A stretch of DNA of 64,000 nt from Ophiura sarsii. Taxonomy: Eukaryota; Echinodermata; Ophiuroidea; Amphilepidida; Ophiuridae. Made by a program: the position numbers and the translations under genes. The stretch spans positions 79,635,515-79,699,514 of the forward strand of contig CM069441.1 in the NCBI GenBank assembly GCA_035610835.1. The letters are read 5' to 3'. Positions 31,791 to 44,300 of the stretch are shown here, piece by piece. Within the stretch, counting starts at the first letter, position 1; every line of letters starts with the position of its first letter. The notes under the pieces were generated by a model. It had not been told where the DNA came from and searched no databases. It saw only the letters and a program-made list of their open reading frames with translations.

Positions 31791-32064
31791 ACAATCAAGG
31801 AAAATAAGGTTGGCACACTTTGTCCTAATTACGGGAAAAACCCGCCCCTCTCCCCGGAGGCAATGTTGATCCGAGTCATATTATCAGAAGCCTTGGCAGT
31901 TCCCCCAACATTGATTGATGGGGGATGGGGAAGGATATAAGAAAGGGGGAGACTTTTGCTTTCTATTAAACAGTGCTATGTCCCAAGTGTGATCTCAATT
32001 GCGAGCACAGGGATAGTTGCAATGAGTTGCGTCAAGTGTGCCAACTATTATTTTCCTTGATTGT
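31791..32064. mobile_element. 274-bp MITE, copy 2
   Basis: Same length and ends as the copy at 29337, with only a few differences (e.g. A/G near the middle and GTGAGC/GCGAGC), so both moved recently. Confidence 0.75.
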
Positions 32065-32089
32065 AGCTTACCCGATCCATATGTAAAAG

Positions 32090-34130
32090 GTTAATACAAA
32101 TCAATAACATCGGACATCAAACAAATAATGCACTGGTACTCAAAATCATATTTTTATCCCAATCTTTTTACTGTATAGGATTTTTACATCATCATTTTGA
32201 TAAAAAACACCTTACCTAATACCTGAGACTAATAATAATATAACTAAAGAGATAGGAAGCATGGCACTAAACAGGTATTTATCACTGTGCCCAAGGTCCG
32301 TTGCAGATATTGTTATACTGTAAAAGTAGAAATGTTCGCGAATTTCGCGAATCAATCCTCATCCGCGAAAATGATTGACTTCCATTGACTTTTGTTGCAA
32401 AATGCCTGTTATAACCATTTTCGTGAAAATATCTTATTGCAAAAATATTGACTCTTACAGTAGTTGATGGCCAATCGATTATCATCATAGAGTTAGCGCG
32501 CTATTTTGAATCCAGTATACCCGATGCATTCAAATCACACAATTTTTCCCCTTTCATGCATTTACTTCTCTATGACTATTCAAACAGCCTGATGGGGATT
32601 TGGTACGGAAGACACCTTCAAAATTGGTACTTGGTGAAAATTGGGACCATACCACCCCCCCCCCCCCCCCCACCACTTTGCAGATAAAAGACACCAGTTT
32701 ACTTGTCTTTATATAAAATACCAATACACAGATAAGGAAGAGATATCTAAATTACCTTTAGTTATTCACTAATATTTAAAAAAATGTGCACACATGTCAC
32801 CGAGAAAACACTTTCAAGATATATTACACTGTATTCCCAGATGCATGAAAGAATCATACTGTAAACATATCGGAAAGTATTGTGGAACTATTTGAATGGA
32901 AACTACCTAGTTTCACCACAGCACAAATGTGACGCGATCAAGAGGAATGAGTCGTATGTTGGGAATATTGATTTCGAGTTATAGGTAGAAAGAAGTGACA
33001 GATTCTTATGTTTTACTATGTTTTCTCAGTTGGTAAATTGTTTGTAACTTAAAAACTAAAAGTTCGATTCTAGTGGGGTTTGGACCCTACTATAGCATTT
33101 TTCACCTGCTTTTAAATGATGGACAAATGTCAAAATTGAAAACTGCAGACATGTGACTCATTTCGCTTGACCACAGCACAAATAATTAATACAAAAAAAC
33201 CCCAGGATCCCTTGCAACTACTTAACAAACTTTACAACAAACAAATATCTAATCATAAAATATAAGGACAATTTCGGTGAAGAGATTCATTAGGTTTGTA
33301 ATGCGATGTTCAACCACGGATACTATCGAGGCATGAACAGAGGCCGACCGCGGTGATACTGATAAATGTTCAGCCAAGCACACAAAATAATCTTAGGTTT
33401 GCAAGAACACAAGGCGTGGCAGGTCATGTCAAACACCCCCCCCCCCCCCAAACGACACATTAGGCTGTACTGGTTGTTAAATAAACACCAAAACCAACAC
33501 CAAAAAAACAAATCACCGATAACACAGAGTACACCGAAATTCAACCCAACCCAACCATGTTCCCCCCCAAAAAAAACACCACACCAAACCAACAAAAACT
33601 ACCACGGCGATGATCGGTTGCCATATCATCCCCAACTGCCACCACCCGACACCATCATCAACTTAAATGTCCACCGGGGTCTTTGCAAGAACAAATTGTT
33701 GGATTCTTCTTAAATTTCTGAACCTGTTTGTAAACTCATACACCGCTGTATGTGCAATTTTCAAGTAAAAAACACACCAAAACAAACCCCCAAAATGACC
33801 AACCGATCGACTGACACTACCTGAGAGGTCCATTTGCCCTTAGAATAGGGTTTTTTCCTGTCACCTTATACATCATTTTAAACAAAAAAGTGTAGCATTG
33901 CTGGGGCAGACCAGTAGCCCCAGTACTATCTTAAATTAAAGTATGTTGTATTGAAAATTGTTACTGGTAGTCCCATTGTTAATAATCATCCTGAGCTACT
34001 TGAATGGTCAAATTGATAGACACATTTGTAATTACGATTAAAACCATTGCACACATAGTTCCTATAGCCATCCAGTTTAACAAGGAGGAAGAGGTATTAT
34101 TACCAAGAGATATGTAGTTGTGTAACTGGA
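32090..34130. other. Intergenic DNA with repeat remnants
   Basis: A palindromic piece with TTCGCGAATTTCGCGAA-type words lies near 32318-32462, and related words recur near 42800-42990. Poly-C runs lie at about 32653 and 33436. No gene recognised. Confidence 0.35.
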
Positions 34131-34134
34131 TCTA

Positions 34135-34380
34135 CAATCCTGGACAAAATTCTTGGAACACTTGGGTGTTTTTAACGGAAAAGTGTCACCCCCACTCCCC
34201 CATACAATGTTGACCATGACCAAGGCCAGTTGCTCCTGCAGCTTGCCAGTTTCCCACCATTGATCGATGGGGGGTGGGGAAGAACAGTTTAAAACAGAAG
34301 AAACTAAGTATCAATACATGCACACAATACCCAACACTTGTGCTCAGCGTTCACGTTCCAAGGACTTTTTTCCAAGATTG
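34135..34380. mobile_element. TA-flanked MITE of the CAATCTTGG family
   Basis: Ends CAATCCTGGACAAAATTCTT and GGACTTTTTTCCAAGATTG with TA at 34133-34134 and 34381-34382. Same family as 21806-22043. Confidence 0.7.
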
Positions 34381-35362
34381 TATACGCAGATTGCAAAATA
34401 TTTCATCTAATTTTGGTTTTTCTATCATAACTCGAAAACTAAATGTCACATGAATCTCAAATTGCACAGTATTTAGCAGTGGACCAGAGGCTTGGCAACC
34501 CCAGTATTATTTTTTATAAAGACATTTATATAATACGGGAACGTTCAGTGAAAACAATTCCCTATACTAACTAATGCATTTCGAAGATGTATATTTGCCC
34601 ATTATTGCAATGAATAATGTAGCGTTTTCAGATACTCCTACGAGATTTATTCACGTATTGTCAGTTGTGCAAAAGAGTATCTAAAAGTAACAGAGTCTAT
34701 ATATGGGGTTGAAAGTAACACGAATAATTATAAAACAACTTAGGCCTACTTGTAAATAACTATCTTCAGTAGACCAGTAACTTCTGTTTGACAGATTCGA
34801 CAGCTATCTTTCGTATTGCATTAACGGGTTGTAATATAATAATAGATGCTCATTATTCATATGCCCATCTGTTATTATGTGTGTGTTTTTTATTTGCGGT
34901 CGTTGTTTTGCATCACTTGTGTTGCAAAGGGACGATGAATCCCCCGGCCCAATAATCACCAAGAAAAAATGCTTTTTTCTTATTGAATTGTTCATAGGCC
35001 TATACGTACACTTTTTTGGCTGTTTTATTAAAAAAACATTTTTTTTGAAAAACTACATTTGGATTTGGCTCTACATTTCCACACTTTTTGGCTCAAAGGG
35101 CGTTTTTGCCTACAAATTTCGGAATTTATTTTGAACATTTCGAAATTGCTGGTATTTTTTCCCGACACGTTATTCACAAACCCTTGTTTTCTGATTTTTT
35201 TCAAATATCACCTTTTTTTACACATTTTTTGAAAATCTGTTGGCATTTATTTTTTGGAAATATTTGAACATGTTTGGAAAAACAATAGTTGAACATGGTT
35301 GGATAATAAGTAAATGTGTCTTCTTACTCCACAAATTATAAATGATAGTCAGTAAAAATAAT

Positions 35363-35435
35363 TGCACATCCAGGATTTGTACCTGGGACCTCTGGATGGT
35401 TAGACCAGGGCTCTATCAACTGAGCTAATGAGTCA
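35363..35435 (-). other. tRNA-like sequence, probably a pseudogene or SINE head
   Basis: The minus strand has TTAGCTCAGTTGATAGAGC (good A box and D arm) and GGTACAAATCC (B-box-like). The anticodon arm is irregular and the acceptor ends do not pair. Confidence 0.4.
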
Positions 35436-35667
35436 GATGAGGAAGAACGGCGATAATATTATCTATAGGCCTTCAGTTCAATCCCATCCTCAAAAACAAC
35501 CAAAACAACTAAATACGTGAATACATAAACCATATAAGTAATAAATAATATACGTGAATACATAAATAAACCATTTAAGTAATATATAATATATGTGTAT
35601 ACATAAATACACCATTTAAGTAATATATTTTATTTATTTATTAAAATAACGCTGCGATAAATGAATA

Positions 35668-37518
35668 TGGGCCATTCCACAAAAATGGGACCATTTCAGC
35701 TTTGGAAAATTAAGAAAATAAATTGTTTCAAGTCTGCTTACTTTTATTGTTTTTGATGACCCAATATGCTAGAACAATAATGTTTGTGAACACCACTGCT
35801 CACATTTTTACGCACGAAACCATGTAATTCAGGTGTTTTATATGTTTTTTAACTCGATGAACGGCGTTATCTAGTGTCATATTGCATTGGCAGTGTCATT
35901 ACATCCCTAACTAAGTCCGAATATGATATAAAAATTATTGTTTTTTTGTCGTTGAGAGGTCTCCCCATAACAATATTTGACAAGCTATGCGACAGAAGAA
36001 TGAATTTCATTTTTTAGCCTCAACAAATCTCTTGCTATGAATCAACGCTTTTGACAACTATGTGCTTTCAATTTTGTACCTTTAGAAGAATATTCCCTTC
36101 TGTAATGTATCAATTGTTATATTTTCTTTAAGCCCAACATTGAAATTGTATGTCATTATATAAAGATACTTTATATGCTATTTCTAATGGTATTATTCTT
36201 GGATAACGCCGTTCATGTGTATGATAGTTATGGGATTGAAACAAAGAATAAAAAATGATTTAAACCATACATTTGGGCTGAATTTCCCAATATTGACCGT
36301 CAAACAGTGGTCAAATATTTAATTTTCACTTTAAATGTTTTATGTAGCTTGCATTTTCGTTTAAAAGGGGTATGTACCATTACATTAACTAAGTATTAAT
36401 TTACATGCACACTGCATCGCATATTGTGAAGTTGTTCTCTTTTTTATTGATAATGGACATTTTAGGGTGAATTCCGTTATCCCTGTGAACAGCGTTATTC
36501 ATGGTTATCCTGACATACACATGCGCAATTATAAGCCAGACGAAAACACATGCTCAATACTTGCTCAATACACTCATATATGTGGATTATGAGCCATATA
36601 TTTACACTTGCAGCATATTCTAGAAGAAACCGTTTGGTTTACAAAGTGAAATGCGTTATATAGAACACGAAAGAAGAAGCAAACTCACTGTTTTCAATAT
36701 TCCGCTGCTGTATCTAGACTTCTCAAAGATTTTCCAAAGAAGAAAGATTGTGCTCTTGCAATATTTTCTTCAAATGAGAGTGATAACACTTTACAGGATA
36801 ACGCCGTTCGATAACGCCTTTCATGTTTTCATCCCTTTTCGGACCTTCTGCAAGCCGTATGGTTGCATTTCTATTTTTTTCGACACAAATGGTGAGAAAA
36901 ACATTGGACCTATAACATACCTTTTATACGGTAACAGAATACCTACTTTACCGAGAAACATAGATCACGGAGTTCACAAGCTTAAAACGGTCGTTTGAAA
37001 TACTGAACTTCAACATTTTTATGGCCCAAATGATGTGCAAGAGACTTTCAAGGTGATATAATTTTAATAGCGTGGTGGGTTTGCTACGAGATTGTTCATA
37101 AACGATTGCAAATTTAGTACATTCAGTTTATGTTGGAACGAAAGTTCATTTGATATTTAAAGTGCACGTAAAGATTAATTTAGGCAGAACTAAATGCCTT
37201 TATATTTTGGTTTGATACGTTTGCTACATTTACTCGTACCAAAATATTACAAAAACTTGAATTGAGAATTAAATTCAGCAGCATAAAATTGAGACATCGA
37301 GCTGTGAAAACAGTGTTTTTGGTGGTTTTGAGGGCCTTTCAGTACAAATATGAACCTGATAATGTCATTCAAAGTATAGCAAACCATGGTGTTCTGAGTA
37401 GAACTCATTGAGTTTTACCATAATATTAATAAACATTTGTGATATATACTTGCAGTAAGATTTCCCGGATCAAAGAATGATAAAAACCCAAATGGTCCCA
37501 TTTTTGTGGAATGGCCCA
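35668..37518. mobile_element. 1.85-kb DNA transposon-like element without transposase
   Basis: About 30-bp inverted ends, TGGGCCATTCCACAAAAATG and CATTTTTGTGGAATGGCCCA, with TA on both sides. The internal DNA is AT-rich, with no ORF over about 115 codons. The palindrome-like word GATAACGCCGTTCAT or its complement recurs at 35857, 36202 and 36797 (variant near 36487). Confidence 0.7.
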
Positions 37519-38315
37519 TATAGCTTTATTCACAAGTAATCATCAGACGAGTTGAGACAGTAATGGTAAAGTGTACGGTAAAGTGTTGCCTTGAAACACT
37601 TGGACACTTTACCGTCGTTTCTGTAGTATAATATTATTACACCTATTTGGTTTTTCATTTTAAAAAAGGGTAAACTGTTATCAAAATGCATAGATGTGAC
37701 CCATGCGACTTATATTTCAGAGTTACAACATGCATGATTGGTATAGCTAACACATGCATATCTTGATAACTCAAAGGCAGTAAGACAAAACGTTTAATTG
37801 TCTATTTTAAGCAAAATGTCCCAATGGTAAAGTGATGGTAAAGTGTTGGTAAAGTGTGTGACACTTTGCAATAATACATTACTATAACATGTATAATAAA
37901 ACATATCCACACTTTTGTAAGCACTGACCGCTTGGCCTAACGGATAGGAGCGTTCGACGGGACTCTCTATAGCCTGCTTAGCGTTGGGAGATATGTATCA
38001 ATACATGCACACAATACCCAGCACGTGTGCTCAGCGTTCGCGTTCCAAGGACTTTTTTCCAAGATTGTAGGGTTTCAAATGAAAACATAACATTGTAAAA
38101 AAAAGATTAAAATGATGGCTACATTGATTACATATAAAATTGTAGAAAAATTATACTTCTAACCCCACAGTCAACTCTAAAAGCCATCGTTGTTAAACCT
38201 ATGCTTTATGAAAAAAATTGCAGACAAGTTTTGGAAGCTCTTCGCAAATATACTTTACTTATATAAATAAATACCCTCTACCTAAAATAAAAATATAGCT
38301 GTGCCACTGGATATA
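37519..38315. other. 3' flank of the transporter gene
   Basis: Contains a right-end fragment of the CAATCTTGG MITE family (about 37990-38068) and a repeated GGTAAAGTG word near 37565-37860. AATAAA for the minus strand is visible only at 37525-37530, nearly 800 nt past the stop, so the true poly-A site is uncertain. Confidence 0.35.
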
Positions 38316-41300
38316 CTAGTGTTCTCTATCCGACGTTTTTCTCAGTTTTGGATTGATTAGTTTCACTATGGCTACGGGATTTCTAGAATATATCTGAATG
38401 GCAAATATCACCGATGACGCAGACAGCACACCACACAAGGTGATGGGTATACCGAATATGGCCCAGCTCAGCGCGGCCAACAGCAGCAACTCCAAGGCAC
38501 AAGCGAAATTCTTTAATATGCTGTTCAGATCCTTGAGGAACATGCTGGTGACGAGTCCCATGGCCGCATTGTTACATATCAGCATGACCACTTTTATCTG
38601 CAAGATGGAATTCACGCTGTCTGTGTGTAGCGCGCTGTGTAACGTCCCGGTGTAGAGTAACACCATCAGATTACCCAAGATTGAGTTAACATACATGAAG
38701 ATGTTCTGTATCCAGAAGTCGACCCTGCGTCCCTTGAGAAGATATTCGGTGTAGACTCCGGCGAAACAAGAGCAGAACACTTGGAGAAGGATGAGGAAGA
38801 GACTGGGTGGGAGTGATGAAAGGGTACCGGATTGACCTCTAACCTGTTGATGATCGAGTTCTTTTATCATGCAGCCCAGTGTCAATACGACCATGGACAG
38901 CCATTGCATTCTTGTGAATTTCTTCTGGAAGACAATCTGAAAACAAATGGAAAAAGCGATGTTAAGAAATGATAACTTAATCAGGCAAAAAATGTTAATT
39001 TTTCGAGGGTGGGAAGGAATTGGGGAGAGATGTTACTAAGTGGATAAACCACATAACCCCTTTTAAAGCCATTATTGGCAAGTAAACAGGTTTTATTTCC
39101 TCCAAAATATTACCAATCTTTGGTTTAAAATGAAGGCAATGTTTGGTTCTCTGGTATATACACAGAAGGCAATTTCTTTTCTTCAAAGAAAGTAGTATAC
39201 ATTTGGGTCCATTTTTATATTGCCAGTAAATGCAGTGAATTGAGCGGTTCAAGCACAGGACTCATAAACAGGAAGGTTGCGAGTTCGAGACACGCTACAA
39301 CCAACAAGTGTGCGTCCTTGGGCAAGGTACTTAATCTACATTGCCTACTAGGTATTGGGAATGTCTGTTCATTGTTCGTTTGTTTGTCGCAACTTGGTGC
39401 TGAATAAGCTTCGCGCCTTGACGTTTCACTGTTTCAGTGCTGTGATCAAAATGATATAGCGCTTTATAAAATTTGACATGTATTTAATGTAAAATTTAAT
39501 GTTGTACATCCCTACAAAAACTAGCACCCCTGCTTACATTATGTTCATATGAAAGGTATCATATAGGGACTAAATCATGTTTCAGCGTATGTCGTCTGCA
39601 ACATGCAAAACGCAAGTTGTAGATTGGTGATGCCCATACGCTGCAACATGATTTAATCCCTTGCAACAACGACTAAGGATTTGAAAGCCATTTCATAAAT
39701 TGACAATGCAAATAAGAACATAATTTAATTGTACTTCATTAACAATTTCATTCAAACTATTTTCAAAACCCTTAGCACTAAAATGATCAAATTAAAATAA
39801 TAGTCAATTTCCTTTTAGTTTCAAAGTCGATGTAAACAGCGTGTACACGATCATTCCAAAACAACACACACTGTGGCTGTGATCGCGTAAACATATTATC
39901 CGCGTAGTGCGGTTCGCTCGACGTGCTTGGTGCCCATAGCACCGTGTTTTATCTCAAATTTACCACGCTTTGCTACTGTACTTAAGGTATAGGGGAGTTG
40001 TTGAAATTTATATCATGTACTGTCACCAAGGCTCAAGATAACAATTGTTTTACCGAGAGCTACTTTTTTCAAAAGTAGCGCCCGGATCAGGAGGATTTAT
40101 TGAGAACTGGGAGCTACTTTTAGTCAACCGGGAGCTAACCTTTTATTAAATCAAATAAGCTTAAGCGAAATTGATGTTTTGGGCAAGCTTCTGGGGCGCT
40201 GGTTTGGACAAAATATCAGCGCTCGGTTGTTTATTTTTCAGCATAACCGGGCGCTTTGGCAGAAGGACCGAGGGGTAAAAATCGCCCAGCGCCTGCTTAT
40301 CTTGAGCCTTGACTGTCACTATGGTTTTAGGGGCTCACGACCTTTCCCGCCACTGATGGCGTATCATTTTTGGAACATTAAAGGGGCACTAAGACATGTG
40401 TTGGAGGCTGCGCCCTCAATTATGATAAAAACTGGGATTAGTATATTTTTATAATTGTATTACATGTATGAACTTACACCTATAAGGATTAAGAAAAATC
40501 AGCCCTCTTTGCACAAGAAAACGTCGATTCAAAAATGCTTGTACAGCCACGACGAGCATTTACGTCCGACAGTATCCCCCTGCAGTACGTGTGATACATA
40601 ACGCGAACCATATTTGCATAGAGGGCGTTTTTCAATCAATTGCGATGATATTGTTTTAATCAAGTTTTGCTGTGTTTTTGTTAGTAGAAACAACAATAAT
40701 GACAATTTTTAATGTTCATCTTGAATTCTGAAGTAAATTTTTAAACATTTAAAAATTTTCAACACCACTTAATGTCCCTTTAAGAGTTGGGGTGAGCTTA
40801 CCTGAAATATTAAAGCAGACACAACAACCCTGAACTGCAACAGAATGTAATAGGTGGTGGGGTCGTACTCGGCTAGGTTTACAAAGGCAAGATTGTTGTA
40901 TACGCAGTATAAAAAAGCTGGAATGAAGTAGAGTAGAAATGCTGCAAACAAAAAAGCAAAACATAATATTAATTTGCCTTCTATGTTTGTATGTACAGAC
41001 TGACCTCTCAGAAAATAGTTTTAATACAGAAAAGACCAATCAAACAGATGCAAACACAATGGCCTGTATTCTCGTACGTAGATAAACACGCGTCTAACTT
41101 TGAATTTAGACACATCGTTTAACTAAACGCAATTCTCGTACATTTGCTTAACTTAAACACATGTCTAACTCACTGAAAAGTGTCTCACTTGAAAAAGGGT
41201 ACGGGGTAGTTTAAGGTGCGTTTAACTGAACAAATACACAAACTGTATGCCTTGAATGATTACTCAACTGTGCCCGGTGTAAGCTGCCGAGCAGATCGTG

Positions 41301-44300
41301 TAGTATCAAAAATACACATGCATTTGAGGTATTCAGTCGATATATCTATTGCAACCCATTAGGGCCACAACAAGAATAAATACCTGTACAGTAACGCACA
41401 ACAACCCTGGGGACGAGATGTGCAGAGTTTAAAACCGTGTTTAGTTGAACACGTTGTTTAAAAGATAAACTCTCGTTTTTGTTAGACACAAGTTTAGTTA
41501 GACACGGTTTTAAGCTAAAACCGTGTTTAGTACGAGAATACGGCCCAATGAGTTTAGTCATTTCATGGAAATGTCATGGGATGTAAACTTTATGGAATGT
41601 TCAAGGCTGGAAAAATGTGGAACTCAGGAACCGGGCTCCCTGGAAATTGTGACTTTGGAAACAAATTCTAGGAATAAAAATAAAGAAATACATAAGAACT
41701 TGAAGGGAAATGTTCTTAATGAAGAGACATTTTTAAAGTCAGGTTCCAGGAATTTTTTTTTCTGGCCTGGAATGCAATTGCAAACTGCATAGAATGTGCA
41801 CTTACTTTTGTAGCTATTGCTGATATTACTGAAGATTGCTTGAAGACTGTTACTGTAAAATAAGATGAAAAGTATGGTCATTTAAGAGTTTGTGATCATC
41901 TGTCTGGCAGGCATTCTTTTGTTTTATTCCATTTATTTCTATATTTTGTTGAAGAAAAAAAATCCTTTAAAAATTGAATTACCATCATATTTTCAAATTT
42001 TCAAAGAAAGTTCAAAATATGTCAAACATATTGATTGATATAAGGCATTGATTGGTCAGACCCATTATAGGTTTTCCTTCTTGACAATCACATCACTATT
42101 GAAGCATTTTTCAAGATTCCAAGATTCCCCTTGCAAGCAATCCCCCCTCTCCCTCCTATCAACTTACTAGTCATATATTGCACACGCTACTGACACAATA
42201 AGTTTAAGGCATTCTGATAACAACACTACCGTGGTGGTGTTGTAATTATACTGGTTGTCCTTGTCTTTGGTTGCAGTTACAAGAAGACCTAGATAGATGA
42301 AAAAGAAAGAGGAAAAGATGAGACTACATATTATTATACTCAAAACAAATAATTGTCAATCATTTCAAATCATACCCTCGCGTGTGCAACATCTGTGTGA
42401 CCACGACAGCGTTACGCACCTGTTGTTTTGGAATGCAGTGCGTCGCAAGACCACGTTAAGCCTTTGGTTGAATTGAACTCGAGCACTCAGATCATGACGC
42501 TCTGATCGACAATTGTTTGTTTTGATTATAGCAAGCCTTTTTCCTACCCCCAGGATCAATCTTTTTACACACAAAAACACCATTTGCCCTTGCGCAATTC
42601 CATGTGAAGCTTATGGAGGGCACCATTTGCCCTTGCGCAATTCCATGTGAAGCTTATGGAGGGCACCATTTGCCCTTGCGCAATTCCATGTGAAGCTTAT
42701 GGAGGGCACCATTTGCCCTTGCGCAATTCCATGTGAAGCTTATGGAGGGCACCATTTCGTTCTTCACATCACAAACAGACGTACTCTCAATCCACTAAAT
42801 ATCGCTAGGGATTTAATTTTGCGAGGTATGTAGATTCGCGAAATTTAATACCCGGTAACGGACAATTTTACATTGAAAGTAACCTTAAAATGTCCAGATT
42901 CGAGAAATTTTAATTTCTTAAAAGTGCCTGCGAAAAATAGCAATAATTTTAAATTTGCGAAATAAAGTATCCACAAAATATTTATTATAAGTGTTTTACA
43001 GTATTTAAATCAACATCAAAGCTCCCAAATTCAGAGCTACAGTATAAAGTTAACACTGTGTTATAATGAATGTTGATAAGAAAGATTTAAACATTATACA
43101 TAAATCACTAATTGGTAACTACTGGTCTCCGATATATCCACATTTTTATATGTCAATGTTTATTTACGGGAGCATCACACCAAATAACTTCCCCACGCCA
43201 CTTTCATTGGGTTTTTTAACCAGTCCAATTGTGTTTACTTGTATTTTGATTATTTTCTGAGTTGCAGTGAACCATTGATTGGCCCATCAGAGCTCTCTGT
43301 GGAGAGTTACTAGTTTGATTTGTAATCACTCAGTTCATTAACTTTGTTAACGTCTGTTAGGCTATTGTTCACATTTGCTCTTTATATACAAAAAAAAGAA
43401 AAAGAAAAAAGGCCATATTTCAAGACACCTTTTCTACCCTCCGGTTACATTTATGGCATACTTGTCACTGATGACCATATTTTCAGTAAAGTATAAACTT
43501 TAATTTAAGCCTTATTTTATTAGGGGTAATCAAGCTAAATTTTTCGATATGGACCCGCACACAACGCCCTCACTTTTCACGTTTTCTGGCATGTCTGTTC
43601 ACCATTAAGCAGGCGCCCTGGACACTTTAGGTCGATAAATAAAAAAATTAAAAATGTGTATTTTATCATTGTAGGTGCAACGGATAGGTCCCATTCGTTC
43701 ATTTAAATACAAAAATACCACCCGGAGAATAAAATTGCCCGAAAAACTTGCATTTGCAGGCTTCATCTTTGTGCTTTTCTCTGGAACTTAGGATTACACA
43801 GACTGTGCATTGATTTGGTGTGGTGCTCCCGTATACTGCATTGTAACACAGGCTGTTTATACAGATACAATATGGGTTGCCGATGGCATTATCAATAATA
43901 ACCTGGGTCAACCCAGTTGCTTATTAACGTAATTCTTTACTCTAACATTTCTCATATTATAGACATCATGTATTGGTAAACTGATGAGCAATAAGAAAGT
44001 TTGAGACCATTGGGGGAGGAGGGAGGGGGGCATGGCAATGAGGGTTAGTTGGAACACAAGAATTATTTCAGGCATTAAAATCAATATGAAATACTACCCT
44101 CCTATTATAGTTTGATCAGTTCCAAATTGGTGAAGCCTTCTTACAGCAGTGAATGTATACAGAAGGACGCGGGCGTGCATGGAGGCAATAAGCGCACTGT
44201 GCATCATATGTGTGATGCGTTTGTGCGGCCAAAGCTGCGTGCGTGTTGCCATAATCGCGTGTGTATGCTTGGATTACTTTAACGTCCAGAGCAGGCCTTC

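Noticed and set aside
33323..33713. Proline- or glycine-rich ORFs on opposite strands
   Set aside because: Driven by poly-C and CAAAAC-rich low-complexity DNA.
35363..35435. A functional tRNA gene
   Set aside because: The acceptor stem does not pair and the anticodon arm is irregular.
38398..38655. Plus-strand ORF
   Set aside because: Antisense shadow of the transporter's last exon.
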